Shown piece by piece: positions 23,428 through 34,330 of a stretch of 64,000 bases of DNA. The stretch lies in NCBI GenBank assembly GCA_037349315.1, contig JBAIAC010000027.1, forward strand, positions 19,816,001-19,880,000. The letters run 5' to 3'. The notes beneath the pieces are model-generated. The model was given only the letters and a program-made list of their open reading frames with translations. It was not told the DNA's origin and did no database searches. This DNA is from Chelydra serpentina. Taxonomy: Eukaryota; Chordata; Testudines; Chelydridae. A program made the position numbers and the translations under genes. The stretch's first letter is position 1; each line of letters begins with the position of its first letter.

Positions 23428-23510
23428 TAAGAACATAGGACACAGGGCTGGAAGGGGCCTCAGGGGGGAAAGTCCAGCTCCTGCTGTCGCAGGCCACCCC
23501 GCCAGAAAAC
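23428..23510 (-). repeat. CR1-like 3' end fragment
   Basis: AAGAACATAGGACACAGGGC, then TGGAAGGGGCCTCAGG and AAGTCCAGCTCCTGCTGTCGC, resembles the reverse-oriented 3' region of CR1-type elements (PuGGACCT...CCAGTCC layout). Confidence 0.5.
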
Positions 23511-24939
23511 CTGACTCCCCATCAGCTCCTCCCTGCTGGGCTAGCACTAGCCCGCCTAGCACGGCAGCCCATGCCGAGGGAGCCCCTGGCTTTACTCCAG
23601 CACGTGCAGGGTGAGATACAGACAGACGTCAGCAGCCCCCTTCCCACGGTTCTGCACCGCTCCCTGCTCTGGGGCTTCACGCAGCAGGACATGCCACGGG
23701 CTGGGTGATCTGCAGCAGACCCCTGGGGGGCAAACCTTGGGCCAAATCCTGAGAGAGACTCGGTGCTAGCAACTCCCAGTGACTGTTGGGAGAGGCAGGG
23801 GCTCAGCATCGTTCAGGATTAGGCCCATGCCCAGCCAGGGATGGAGGCTCCCTAAGGAACATGGTCCCTAGACAGACATCTAGGGCACGCTCTTTTCCAG
23901 GCCTTGGGTTCCCAGCAAGCCCCATGGCACACTAATCCCAGCCCGGCCCACTCACTGCATCCCAGGTCCCACCCCTGGAGTCCCAGGAGACATTCCCTGT
24001 CCCTTCCACTCCTCCCCATACCACAGCGGAGCTAGCCAGCAAATCCGCGGCAGCAGCAGCCAAATCGCTGGCGGTGCCGGACGCTAACAAGGAACAAAGC
24101 CCAGATGCCCGCTGGGGAGAGGGGCTCCCTGGGAAAATAGCCAAGTCCTCTTTCCCCAGGAGCAAGGCCCCGCTGTCTGCTTGGTGGGGAAGAGCTCGTG
24201 AGGAGGTCTAGGGAGACTTCAGCGCATGGAACCATGATTTAATGCTCAGCGGGCGTAAGAACAATCCCCAGGGCTGTGACATGGTTCGATCCAGACCAGC
24301 CTGGAGTAGGGAAGGGCTCACCCCACCCGGGTTTGCTTAGCAGCAGCTCAGCAAAGGTAGCCAGCGCTGGCCCGGCCATCAGTGACCGGTGAGCCAGGGC
24401 CAGCCGAAAAGATCACACACACATGCCCGCCCACCCGGCCCGTGGCACCTGTGCCCACACAAACACACGCTCACCCCTGGCACGCACACACAAAGAGATA
24501 ACACTAAAACCCACGGCGACACCCACACCCAGTCTGACGCCCAGGCACCTACGCACAGAGAGAACATGAACATCTTCAGAGAGACCCCACACGGACTAAT
24601 ACGCCCTCCTCAACCCCAGAGAGGGAGCTGCGTCTCCTGCGAGATAAGTGGTTCTCACTCTTAGACAAGAGCCTTAGCAATGAAAGGAGTGAATACCAGA
24701 CACAGCCCGAGACACAGGGATGACGTCTCCCGCAGCCAATCAGTAACTGACTGCGTCCGGCTGTCGATCCTTCCCCACCTACGACTGACCTGCTTGTGCA
24801 GAGAGCGGTGTTCCATATGGATGTCAGAAAGAGCCGACCCCAAATCCCTCTCGGTCACTGGGAACAGAGTTCCCAAGCAGAGGAGAAAGTTCTTACCGCT
24901 GTCGCCACTGATCAGAATTACCTCGCGGCCCCACTGAGA
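23511..24939. other. Single-copy DNA with a CA-rich low-complexity tract
   Basis: No gene recognised. 24412-24560 is an irregular CA/ACAC-rich stretch (CACACACATGCCCGC, ACAAACACACGCTCACCC). The open frames there are compositional. Confidence 0.45.
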
Positions 24940-25075
24940 TGAAGGTCCCATTGTGCTGGGGGCTTACAACTTCAACACACCAAACGGGGGAGGAGAAAGA
25001 GCCACGGAGAGGGAGAGCAACCAGCACTGTGGTCTCCTGACTCCCGGCCGAGTGCTCCGTCTGCTAGGCCATGCT
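24940..25075 (-). repeat. MIR/L2-like SINE remnant
   Basis: GGTCCCATTGTGCTGGGGGC, then GGTCTCCTGACTCCCGGCCG and CTGCTAGGCCATGCTGCCTG, follows the reverse-complement layout of the local MIR-like element. Confidence 0.45.
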
Positions 25076-25078
25076 GCC

Positions 25079-25128
25079 TGAGAATTTCAAATGATGTCAT
25101 CGGTGAGAATTTCAAATGATGTCATCTG
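25079..25128. repeat. Tandem duplication, 25 bp x 2
   Basis: TGAGAATTTCAAATGATGTC occurs twice in direct tandem (25079 and 25104), each followed by ATC. Each copy holds TGATGTCA, a CRE/ATF-like octamer with one change. Confidence 0.9.
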
Positions 25129-25179
25129 TGTGGCTGCCACCCAGCCATCAAGCCGGCTCCCCTCCTTGATGGCTAGTTG

Positions 25180-25278
25180 TAGGCTGACCAGACAGCAAGT
25201 GTGAAAAATCGGGACAGGAGGTGGGGGGGTAATAGGAGCCTATATAAGAAAAAGCCCCAAATATCGGGACTGCCCTAG
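25180..25278. mobile_element. Truncated palindromic MITE
   Basis: TAGGCTGACCAGACAGCAAG, GTGAAAAATCGGGACAGGAG and AAAGCCCCAAATATCGGGAC match the family at 41941-42055, including the TAGG-TGACCAGA terminus. The right ~25 bases and terminal repeat are missing. The solo LTR at 25284 starts a few bases on, but the missing MITE end is not found beyond it, so truncation came first. Confidence 0.65.
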
Positions 25279-25283
25279 CTAGC

Positions 25284-25753
25284 TGTGACGGAGTAGGGAT
25301 CGGGGTGGATTTGACCTGGGAGTGTTGCAGGGGGAGGTTCACTGGGACTGGCTGCATTGGGGATGGGAGATTTCCCCTGAAGGAAGATACCTGAGGCTGT
25401 AACATGAGCCAGGAGGGGGGTTGGGAGGTGACACCTTTGCCTGGGAAAATGGACACAGGCTAGAGGAGGAGCTGGGGGGGGGGGGGGGGGGGGAGAGAGC
25501 CTGCTGGAGGGTTTGTCTGGTTGGTTTCAGTTTGGAGCTGGGTGGTGAAACGCAGGGAGACCCCAGGCTGGGGTCTAAGCTCCCTGCCCCCCAGAAGGGC
25601 CCGACTGAGGGGTCCTGGTTGTACTGACAAGCTCTGTTTGGACTGTGTTCCTGGCATCCCTAATAAACCTCCTGTTCTACTGGCTGGCTGAGCAGGACAG
25701 TGAATCGCAGGAAATAGGGGTGCAGGGCTCTCACTCCCCCACACTCCGTGACA
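25284..25753 (+). repeat. Solo LTR of the E-family, divergent
   Basis: 470 bp from TGTGACGGAG to CTCCGTGACA. It has an insertion near 25322-25355 relative to the E2 LTR and a run of 20 G at 25474-25493. AATAAA lies near 25661. Flanks are CTAGC and CTAGT, a 5-bp duplication with one mismatch, consistent with an older insertion. Confidence 0.85.
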
Positions 25754-25758
25754 CTAGT

Positions 25759-26196
25759 CTATTTAAGCTAGAGTCCGTCTGTGTGAGGCGCTCTGCACCC
25801 GTGCAACTCTCTCGTGAACAGGCACAACGCTTGTGTCAAACACGACTTACACCGGTGCCCCTGACCTTGGATCTGAGCCGAGGTGAAATGCACCAGAACA
25901 TAGCTCCATTCGTGCATCGCGACCTGACACACACGGTGTGACCCCAGAGAGGCTTTGTGGGAAGACCTGTCGATAACCAGCCCCAGCCCAGGCAGAGCCA
26001 AGGGTTTAGGATTCCCTGACTCCTTCCCCCTTCTGCGACACCCGAGGCCAGTGACACGAGAGCTGAGGATCCGGCCCACGGTGAGCAGCGTGGCACCGCC
26101 CCTGCGCACACTGACTGACACCAGCCACGGATGTGCCCAACCTTTCTCCAGCTGAATCTGTATTACCAACTGCTGCTTAGCAAAAAGACAGGAGAG
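25759..26196. other. Single-copy DNA, no gene seen
   Basis: No recognisable repeat or exon between the two LTR insertions. Confidence 0.4.
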
Positions 26197-26201
26197 GCCG
26201 G

Positions 26202-27331
26202 TGTGACGGGTTGGGATCACAGAAACCACCTTGGTGCTGCCACCTGGTGTGCCAAGGCTACTTCTGCCCCTGCTTCCAGGCCTTTTCCAGCTTGGGACTC
26301 CGGAATCCTGTCTGTTCTGAGCCAGATCCGCTGATCTGCTGCAAACACAGACCCAGGTCCCCTAACAACTGTAAGGCTCCTGGAAGTACGCTTGCCTTTG
26401 ACACCCAGGTGCCCAACTCCCAATGAGGTTCAAACCCTTAATAAATCCGTTTTACCCTGTATAAAGCTTATACAGGGTAAACTCATAAATAGTTCGCCTT
26501 CTATTTCAAAGATAGGCACAGCTGTTTGCCCTCCCCCGGGTACCAACTCATACTCCAGGTAACTTAATAAGTAAAAAGTGATTTTAATAAGTACAGAAAG
26601 TAGGATTGAAGTGATTCCAAGTAGTGACAGACAGAACAAAGTGAATTACTAAGTAAAATAAAATAAAACACGCACGTCTATGTCTAATCAAACTTAACAC
26701 AGATAAAAGCCTCACCAGATTTAAGTTTTTTCCTTTTACAGGCTGTAGAACTAGCCTGGGTCCAGCAATCGCTCACGCCCCCTATTGTCTTTGTCCTTTG
26801 TTCAGTCTCTCTCAGGTATGTCCTTGGGGGGTGGAGAGCCTCTCTCTTTAGCCAGCTGAAGACAACATGGAGGGGTCTTCCAAGGGCTTTTATAGCCTTT
26901 TCCCCGCTCCCTGTGTAGCATCATCTTACCCTGGAGTTTTGGGATCACATGGGCAAGTCACCTGTCCATGCACCCTAACCAGTCCAGCCAGTTGCATTCC
27001 TGACCAGGCCCAGATGTGGATTGGGGTCTGCACCTCCTATTGTCTGTGTAAGGGTTTCTTGATTGGTCTCTTTACATGCACATACCTTTCTCAAGACATG
27101 ATCCCAGGCTCTTACAAAGGCTGTGTACAAAACCAGCAAATATAAAACCAATATTCATAACTCCAACTACAACAATGATACATGCATACAAACAGGAGGA
27201 ATAGATTCAGTAGGTCATAACTTTCACAGAGATATGTTACATGGCACATGTAGCATAAAACATATTCCAGTTACATCATGTATACATTTATAAGCCTCTC
27301 CCCATAAAGCTTTGTGGGGTACACCGTCACA
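26202..27331 (-). mobile_element. 1130-bp LTR-like element with a perfect 5-bp target-site duplication
   Basis: Starts TGTGACGG and ends CCGTCACA, a perfect 8-bp inverted pair. GCCGG flanks both sides (26197-26201 and 27332-27336). AT-rich, with no coding frame. On the minus strand GGCTATAAAAGC near 26893 would serve as a TATA box, which sets the suggested strand. A self-complementary TACCCTGTATAAAGCTTATACAGGGTA lies near 26452-26480. Probably a solo LTR of another retroelement family; I recall closely similar sequence as abundant in turtles. The orientation is uncertain. Confidence 0.75.
26893..26904 (-). promoter_or_regulatory. Candidate TATA box of the 1130-bp LTR
   Basis: On the minus strand the sequence reads GGCTATAAAAGC. 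It is the best core-promoter match in the element. Confidence 0.45.
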
Positions 27332-27336
27332 GCCGG

Positions 27337-28026
27337 GTCCCATCAAGGTCGGGGCAGAACGCCATGGGGATCACCCCACTGAGCAGGACGGCATGTGGAG
27401 GGGAATGTGACCGTGTCTCCTCAGCACAAGAGATCGGGCATAGCTCACGAGGAGTCACCACTCCCACCGGAGCACAATCTGTCCCTGTGCAGCACGGAGC
27501 ACCCTCGGCTCCCAGGGATCCCCACAATCCTGCCTCGGGGAGCTGCCCCCTGGAAAGCAGCGTGAACAAGCCAGCGAACACGAGCTAATGAGATCCTAGG
27601 GGGAGGTGACTGTCCCTCCGTACAGGGCACTGGGAGACCAAACACTGGAACAGCACAGCCAATTCAAGTGTCCGCATCGAACAAAGGAGGTTGAAAAAAT
27701 TGGAAGGGAGACAGAGAATGATTCAAGAGCTGGAAAATAAAAACAAGCCTGCCAGGGAGAGACTGAGCGCGCTGGATCTGATTAGCGTCTCCAACGGGAG
27801 TTCAAGAGATGACATGATTACAGGGTATCGGTCTCTTCGTGGGGAGAAAACACTGGCTCCAGAAGGGCTCTTCAGTGGAGCCAGGGAGAACAAGAACCCA
27901 CGGCTGGCCGTTAAAGCCAGACGCAGCCCCTTCTAAACCAGGGCCAGGGTGATTCACAAACTCCCCAGGGAAGTGGTGGATTCGCTCTCTCCCGCTGTCT
28001 CCAGTGGAGGCTGGATGCCTTTCCGG
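27337..28026. other. Single-copy DNA, no gene seen
   Basis: Mixed composition. A purine-rich stretch at 27685-27745 is open in frame but has no recognisable domain. Confidence 0.4.
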
Positions 28027-28205
28027 AATCATAGAATATCAGGGTTGGAAGGGACCTTAGGAGGTCATCTAGTCCCACCCCCTGCTCAAAGCAGGACCAA
28101 TCCCCAATTTTTGCCCCAGATCCCTAAATGGCCCCCTTAAGGATTGAACTCACAACCCTGGGTTTACCAGGCCAATGCTCAAACCACTGAACTATCCCTC
28201 CCCCC
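28027..28205 (-). repeat. Turtle tRNA-derived SINE with CR1-like tail
   Basis: On the minus strand it begins with a tRNA-like head (GGAGGGATAGTTCAGTGGTT as box A region, then GTGAGTTCAATCC as box B). It continues through ATTTAGGGATCTGGGGC and AATTGGGGATTGGTCCTGC and ends GATATTCTATGATTC, the CR1-type tail. This matches the tortoise Pol III SINE family described as sharing its 3' end with CR1. It is not a functional tRNA gene. Confidence 0.9.
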
Positions 28206-31200
28206 GAGGTGATTTAGCCACACACAAGTTGTAGGGCTCGGCGCAGCGGGAACGGGACGACAGGGGATGCTCTGAGCTGTACAGGAGGTCGGACTAGATG
28301 ACCTGATGGTCCCGTCTGACTTTAAACACAATGAACCAGCAGTGGCAGGAGAGGGGAGGTCACTCGGCCTCTCGCAGGATCGAGCCCTGGGTGGGTACTT
28401 CAAGGATCCAGGCTGAATTCCCGTATCCTGGTGTTAGTACAGGCTGACCGGAGGCGCTGTCGCTCCAGGGTCCTGCCCAGATCTGCTCCCAATGCTCTGG
28501 ATGGCACCGGCATACAGCTAGGAGGGCAGACCCGGGCGCACCGCGTGGAAATCTCTAGACTCCAGCTTGCTCTGGTCCTATGGACTGAAGCTAGAAAGCC
28601 AGAGCCCAGAGGATGGAAAATAAAGATGTGTGGCAGCGAGGATCTGAGAGCCGGCAGCCCGAGGCAGCCCCAGAGAGGAAGGGGAACATCCTGCCATGTG
28701 TTGTGCCCAGGGCAGCGCAGCATGGCTCCCCCTTGCTCCACACGGGTGTAGACGCACCTCGATCCCGAGACCCCAGGCTCTGGGGAACAGAGTTTCTCCC
28801 CCGGGCAGGTAACATTCGTCTTTGCCGGTAGCGTCTGAAGGAGAAAACAATCCAAGTAAATGAGTGAATGGCAGCCTGGCCGCCAGCCAGAGCTTTGTGT
28901 AAATCTTTAATTACCTGTAGTGTACAGGCAGCTAAATCTCCGTCACGCTCAATGGATCCCAGCCTGCGGCAGGTTAAAGAAAGGGCCTGAGAGTGGGGCC
29001 CCCGGGAGCTCTCATTTTGGGGGAGCGGGAACGTGCCTGCCCATCGCAAGCAGCTGCGAACTTGGCTCCGTCTCCGCTTGCCGCTCCAGGGGCGAGGGGA
29101 GGTAGGAGCCGAGGGTTCGTGCGGCCTTTATTTGGCGTGTTTGTTTCCCAACCGGTATCCAAGGCAACGCGGCGGGTCAGCCAGTCGGGGCGAGGCTGGG
29201 GATTCTGCCGTTCCCAGGAATCTCACTCGGATCCAGCGGCTTCACCTGGCCGGGCCCATGGATGTAATTGGCAGGATTACCTAGGCAGCTCTCAGGCCCA
29301 GGACCACAAGGGAATATACATGTGGATGTTAGGAGCCCAGACACCTTTGAGGACCTGGCCCTCGGAGCTTGGCAGGATCCGGCCCCCACTCAGCCGCCGT
29401 TTTCCCCCAGCGGCGAGCCAGTGCTTCCCTAGATTTCGCCCTCACCACGGAAGGAGAACATACGAAGGTTTCCACTCCTAGTAAAGCAGAAGCAGCTGCT
29501 GCCGCCGTCCTGAACAGCTGGTTAGTCAGTTGCAGCGGAGAGGCAGGGCCCCGGGAGTGAGGGATAGCTGCACGACTGTCACCCCCTCCCTGTGCCCCCC
29601 CCCCGAGCCCTCCAGACTCTCCCGCCACCTTCGCGCTGATGCCAGTCCCACAGACCACACACACCAGCTCTCCGCTCCCTGGGCACCGCCACCCTGGGAG
29701 CGACTCGGAGCGGAATCCGGGCTGGGACTTGGAAGGTTGCTTCTCGAAGCCGCAAGCTAGAAATCCCAGGGCCGCGGGGGAAAGGCTGGGTCCCTTTGGG
29801 TGCCGGCGATGCGCGCAAGGGGCTGCAGGTGACTGCCGGTGAGTCTTCTCATGGCTTGTCCATAGAGAGGGAATAGCGGGATGGGAGGCCGGTCCTTATA
29901 GCTACACGATGGAACGTGTCTCCCTCCTTTTCTTTTTGAAACACTTCGCTGTCAGACTGTCAGCCACCTCCAATGCACCGCCACATGGCAGCCCCGCAAG
30001 CTGCCCGCTGCCTCAGTTTCCCCTCTTGGTTCCTCAACAACTCCAAATAGGGGTGTGGCCAATACTACTGCTGCCTTCCTGGGGTCTGGTTTATTAGCAT
30101 AAAATGCACTTTAACTAAAGTCTCTTCCGCCCCAGCCTCACACTGGGCACGGACCCTCCACCCTGAGGGTCTGGCTTCCTACTCTCCCAGCACTTCTTTC
30201 CCCCGGAGTCTACTCCCAGTCTCTGCTTCCCACACTGGTCCCCATGAGCATCTTCCGTCTCTGCAGCTTCCTGCTGCTCTTTAGAAGGGGGATCAGCTGA
30301 TCCTCAGGACCTAGGGTTGGTTGGCCCCAGGCCATTCTAAGGGGCCAGCCTCGCACTAATCCTGGAGGAGAAGTTCCAGAGTCAAAATTTATCATAACCT
30401 GCCAGTGACGGTGCGACAAAGCCCAGGTCTTTGCCTCTGGATCATTCGACGCGTCTGGGTCACGGGCCGGCAGCCTTTAAGCTTAAGGTGACACTTCTAT
30501 GAGGGGAGGACTTTGTCCCCACGCCCTTTGCCCTGCTGTTCCTCCGCCCGCCCCCCAGGCAGCTCCCTTTCAGGGGCGTGTGGTCGCTAGTTAGCCGGGA
30601 CCGGTGTTCTACTAAGCGGTTCCGATTACATTAGAGAGTGTGACTTTTTCCAGCCAGCCTCGATGCTTTCGCTGTACAGGGAGCCAGGGTGGGAACGGGA
30701 CAGTCTCTAATAGCTTCCGCATCTTTCCAATTTCATGCTGTACGGGGGATGCGATTACAGGAGATGAAATCAGGTTACACCATGTAAACAGTCAACATTC
30801 GCTGTTCCCCGACTCTTCATCTCGTCGGGTTTGCGCGTGTGCAGGCAGAACCGGCGATGCCCTTCTGTTCACCAGCCGTTTAATCCTATTTCTGATGTCA
30901 AAGCCAGAACTGTAGAAGCGGAAAGGGAATGTAAAGAGAAGGCGCGCTAAAAGGGCTACTTCTATTGACAGCAACTGGCTTTCCTGTTCGACGCTCGCCT
31001 GGAATTCAGGAGCGTTCTGCCTGGATCCGGCCCATTGCAAACTCCTTTTCTCCACGCCGCCTCCCTGCATTAAGTGCCGGAGGAGCCCGGCGAGGAAGCG
31101 AATTAGCATCGTGTCACAACGCGGAGAAGAAAGGCTTTTCAAGGCGCTCTCGGATTCAAAACGCCTCCCGCCCCGAGTCAGGCCTCTGAACTGTCTGGGC

Positions 31201-32907
31201 GACGTGCTGCGGAATCCCTAACTAGATCCCGGCGGGGCAGGGACGGATCCTCCGGGGGACCCCGGCGTGGCGCTGCCGCGGCGCGGCGTGACAACCGAAA
31301 GCAAGAGCGGTGCCTCGCCCGGACGGATCCCCGTTCCCAGGGCTGGCAGCTGGCAGCGAAGGCAGAGGGAGGTCAGAGCCTGCTTCCTGGCACTTCCTGC
31401 AGCATTTAGCCATGGGGACCGGTGGAAATTCAAGCGGCTCCCAGCAGTGCCAGGCTCCCGGGAGGCAAGCTGAGCCCAGCGTGGAGCGGGTGGCTGTGCA
31501 GGGCCCGGCGGACCCAGAGAGAAGCAGGAAATAGCGGGGCCTTTCTGCTTCCCAGTCAGACCCAGCGTCTCCTCTGTCCCCTGCCCCCCTCGGAGCGCAC
31601 GGGAAGGGGTGGGCGTGCCCCAGAGCCGGCGTGCCCAGCACAGCAAAGAGGCACTGACAGCGCAGGAGAAGTGTCCGGGCCAGGGTGCCCCTCGGGATGA
31701 TCGGGGCCGTGGCTGAAATGCACCGCGCTCCCCGCTCCCGGAGCGGCAGGATGGTGCCAGCACGATGACATCATAACGATAACGACCATTTGTGCTTGGA
31801 GCTCCTGGCATCTGCAGCTCTCCAAGCCCGTTGCAGACAGTAATTAACAAGGCCTCAGCCTACCCCTCCTCCAGGAAGTATCACGACACCCATTTTACAG
31901 AGGTGGCCCCATGGTCAAAGTGCCATCAGAGGCCCCACTCAAGCCAGCTCCCCCGGCGCCGGGCGCACTGAGTGCTCCCTGGAGGAATCAGGTGATAAGT
32001 GACTTGCCGAAAACAAATCGGCGGCAAAGCTCTTTTCGGTACTGATACGACCCCTGGACCTGAGCGCCTCACAAGCTCTAATGCCCAGTAAACCCAGGGC
32101 AGTGCCAGTCTCCCCAGGGTGCAGCTGGGGACCCGGAGAGGCCCCAAGTCACAGAGCAGGGAATTGAAGTGAGGTCTCCCAAACCACACGCTAGCTCCCT
32201 AGCCCAGCCTCCCTCTCTCCCCTAGCTCCGCCGCACTAACCACTAAACCCCGCTGCCCCCTTCGCCTCAAGAGGGGAGACTGTCACAGGCGCGCACAGGC
32301 CGCAGGTGCCCAACTCCCACTGGATGCCGGTACCTGAAATTGCACTTTGCAAATCTCCCCACAACAGTTCCAGGAGACACATTTCTTCCTCTGGAGCGAC
32401 ACCGGGGACGGGTGAGGAAAGGCCAGGTGACAGGAACGGGACAAGCAAGGAGCTTTTAACCACTTTTCATTTCACTCCCCCGTTTCTTTTGGAGGCCCTG
32501 CTTAGAAGCTTAAGAACCACCTCAGGAATTGTTCCCCTTCCAAGTCACCTCTCAACCCGCTTTCCAACACGCCTCTGAGCGGCTTTCATTCCATTCACGG
32601 CCCAGAGCTCCTTCCACCCCCCAGAGCTGGCATCCCTCCCCTGAGACAGCTGACATCCTCACACCAGCAACAAGGACCCAGGGCCCGGGCTGTATTCACA
32701 CCACAGGACGGCATCCCAGAACATGAATCATTTGTGTGCCGGTCTCCCAGGCCGGGTCTTTGTCACACACGGCCTCATGCAGGCTAACCAGTGTGCCTGC
32801 CGTTCCTGGCTGGATTTATAAAAGCCCTGCTGACCTCTCTGGTCCGTCCCCTTCCCACCCGTCTGCCCCATCCCAGGGAACAGGCCGGCTGCTGGAATTT
32901 ACGAGAC
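28206..32907. other. Single-copy DNA with CpG-moderate patches; no gene seen
   Basis: No exon could be supported. A good RFX X-box match lies at 29155-29168. MIR-like scraps (CCCATTTTACAGAGGTGGCC near 31890; CACAGAGCAGGGAATTGAAG near 32150) are present. 30105-30140 has ATTAGCATAAAATGCA, an octamer-like motif. Confidence 0.45.
29155..29168 (+). promoter_or_regulatory. Candidate RFX X-box
   Basis: GTATCCAAGGCAAC fits the GTNNYY-2-RRNAAC X-box pattern with the strong GGCAAC half-site, in a CpG-containing stretch. RFX factors control ciliary and some neuronal genes. A single motif match is weak evidence of function. Confidence 0.35.
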
Positions 32908-32912
32908 ACTTT

Positions 32913-33316
32913 TGTGACGGAGTAGAGAGCGAGATGGATCTGACCTGAGAGGCTGCATTGGAAATGTGAGACTTTACCTGAGGCTGTAACATGAGCCAGG
33001 ACGGGGGTTGGGAGGTGACACCTTTGGCTGGGAGTTTTGTGCTGGCTTGGGAAGAGGAAGGGAGGGGGGCAGACAGGGTCTGGCCTCCCTGCCCCGGTTG
33101 GAGCTGTGGGGCGAAATGCAGGGAGCCCCAGGCTGGGGTCTAAGCTCCCTGCCCCCCGGAAGGACCCGACTGAGGGGTCCTGGATGTACTGACAAGCTCT
33201 GGTTGGACTGTGTTCCTGGCATCTCTAATAAACCTTCTGTTCTACTGACTGGCTGAGACTCCCAGTGAATCCGGGGAAGAGGGGTGCAGGGCCGGACTCC
33301 CCTATACTCCGTGACA
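32913..33316 (+). repeat. Solo LTR of the E3 type
   Basis: 404 bp from TGTGACGG to CCGTGACA, flanked by a perfect duplication ACTTT (32908-32912 and 33317-33321). AATAAA lies near 33227. Its sequence is closest to the E3 LTR (GTTTTGTGCTGGCTTGGG, then CTATACTCCGTGACA), so the parent was of the E3 subfamily. It was probably left by LTR-LTR recombination. Confidence 0.93.
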
Positions 33317-33458
33317 ACTTTTTCTCACTCCTCCCACGTAGAGCGGTGTGTGTCGCTGCCCGCCCGGCTGGCATGGGTCCAAACAGCAGTGCAGATAGCG
33401 AGGGCCGGCTTAGGCGAGCAGAGCAGTGACCCACGCACCTGAACCCCCCCGGCGACGT

Positions 33459-33867
33459 TGTGACGGAGTAGAGAGCGAGATGGATCTGACCTGAGGGAAA
33501 GGCTGCATTGGAAATGTGAGACTTTACCTGAGGCTGTAACATGAGCCAGGACGGGGGTTGGGAGGTGACACCTTTGGCTGGGAGTTTGGTGCTGGCTTGG
33601 GAGAGGAAGGGGGGGGGGGGCAGACAGGGTCTGGCCTCCCTGGCCCATGTGGAGCGGCGGGGCGAAATGCAGGGAGCCCCAGGCTGGGGTCTAAGCTCCC
33701 TGCCCCCCGGAAGGACCCGACTGAGGGGTCCTGGATGTACTGACAAGCTCTGGTTGGACTGTGTTCCTGGCATCTCTAATAAACCTTCTGTTCTACTGGC
33801 TGGCTGAGACTCCCAGTGAATCCGGGGAAGAGGGGTGCAGGGCCGGACTCCCCTATACTCCGTGACA
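33459..33867 (+). repeat. E3 left LTR
   Basis: 409 bp, TGTGACGG to CCGTGACA. AATAAA lies at 33778-33783. A run of 12 G begins at 33609. Confidence 0.95.
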
Positions 33868-33869
33868 AC

Positions 33870-33887
33870 TGGTGGCAGCGGTGGGAT
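33870..33887 (+). promoter_or_regulatory. E3 primer-binding site
   Basis: TGGTGGCAGCGGTGGGAT starts two bases after the LTR, the same as in E1 and E2. Confidence 0.75.
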
Positions 33888-34330
33888 GTTCTGCACCCCG
33901 TGAACGGCGCTTCCTGCAGTAAGTAACTGGGGAGCAGTAGAACGAAGGGGGGCTAACGAGGACCAGGCGTGCTGAAGGCTCACGGAGGAGCGGTTTCGGG
34001 GAGCGGAGGAGCTACGCTTAACCCCTGGGAGTGTGTGTCCAGCGAGAAGGACTGTGCAATGAGGGGGTCCCCCTGGGGGCTACAGTGAGCAGTCCCAGGG
34101 GCGGAGGAGCCTGCGGCTTGGCCCTGGGAGAGAGAAGGAATTTTGCAGGGACAGGGTTCCCCTGGGGGTGCCGTGAGTGGACCCAGGGGTGCAGGAGCTG
34201 CAGCTCGACCCTGGCAAAGAGGCGGTGACCTGGAGAAGGGCTGGCACACTTGGGGTTCTTCCTGGAAACCGTGGGGAGCTAAGAGCACACAGGCCTGCGA
34301 GTCCACAGCAAACTTGGGAGCAGTGAAGTG

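Noticed and set aside
28170..28205. tRNA gene
   Set aside because: The box A and box B-like sequences belong to a SINE head with mutated arms and a CR1-like tail. The same applies at 46860-46894, 5490-5545 and 49975-50035.
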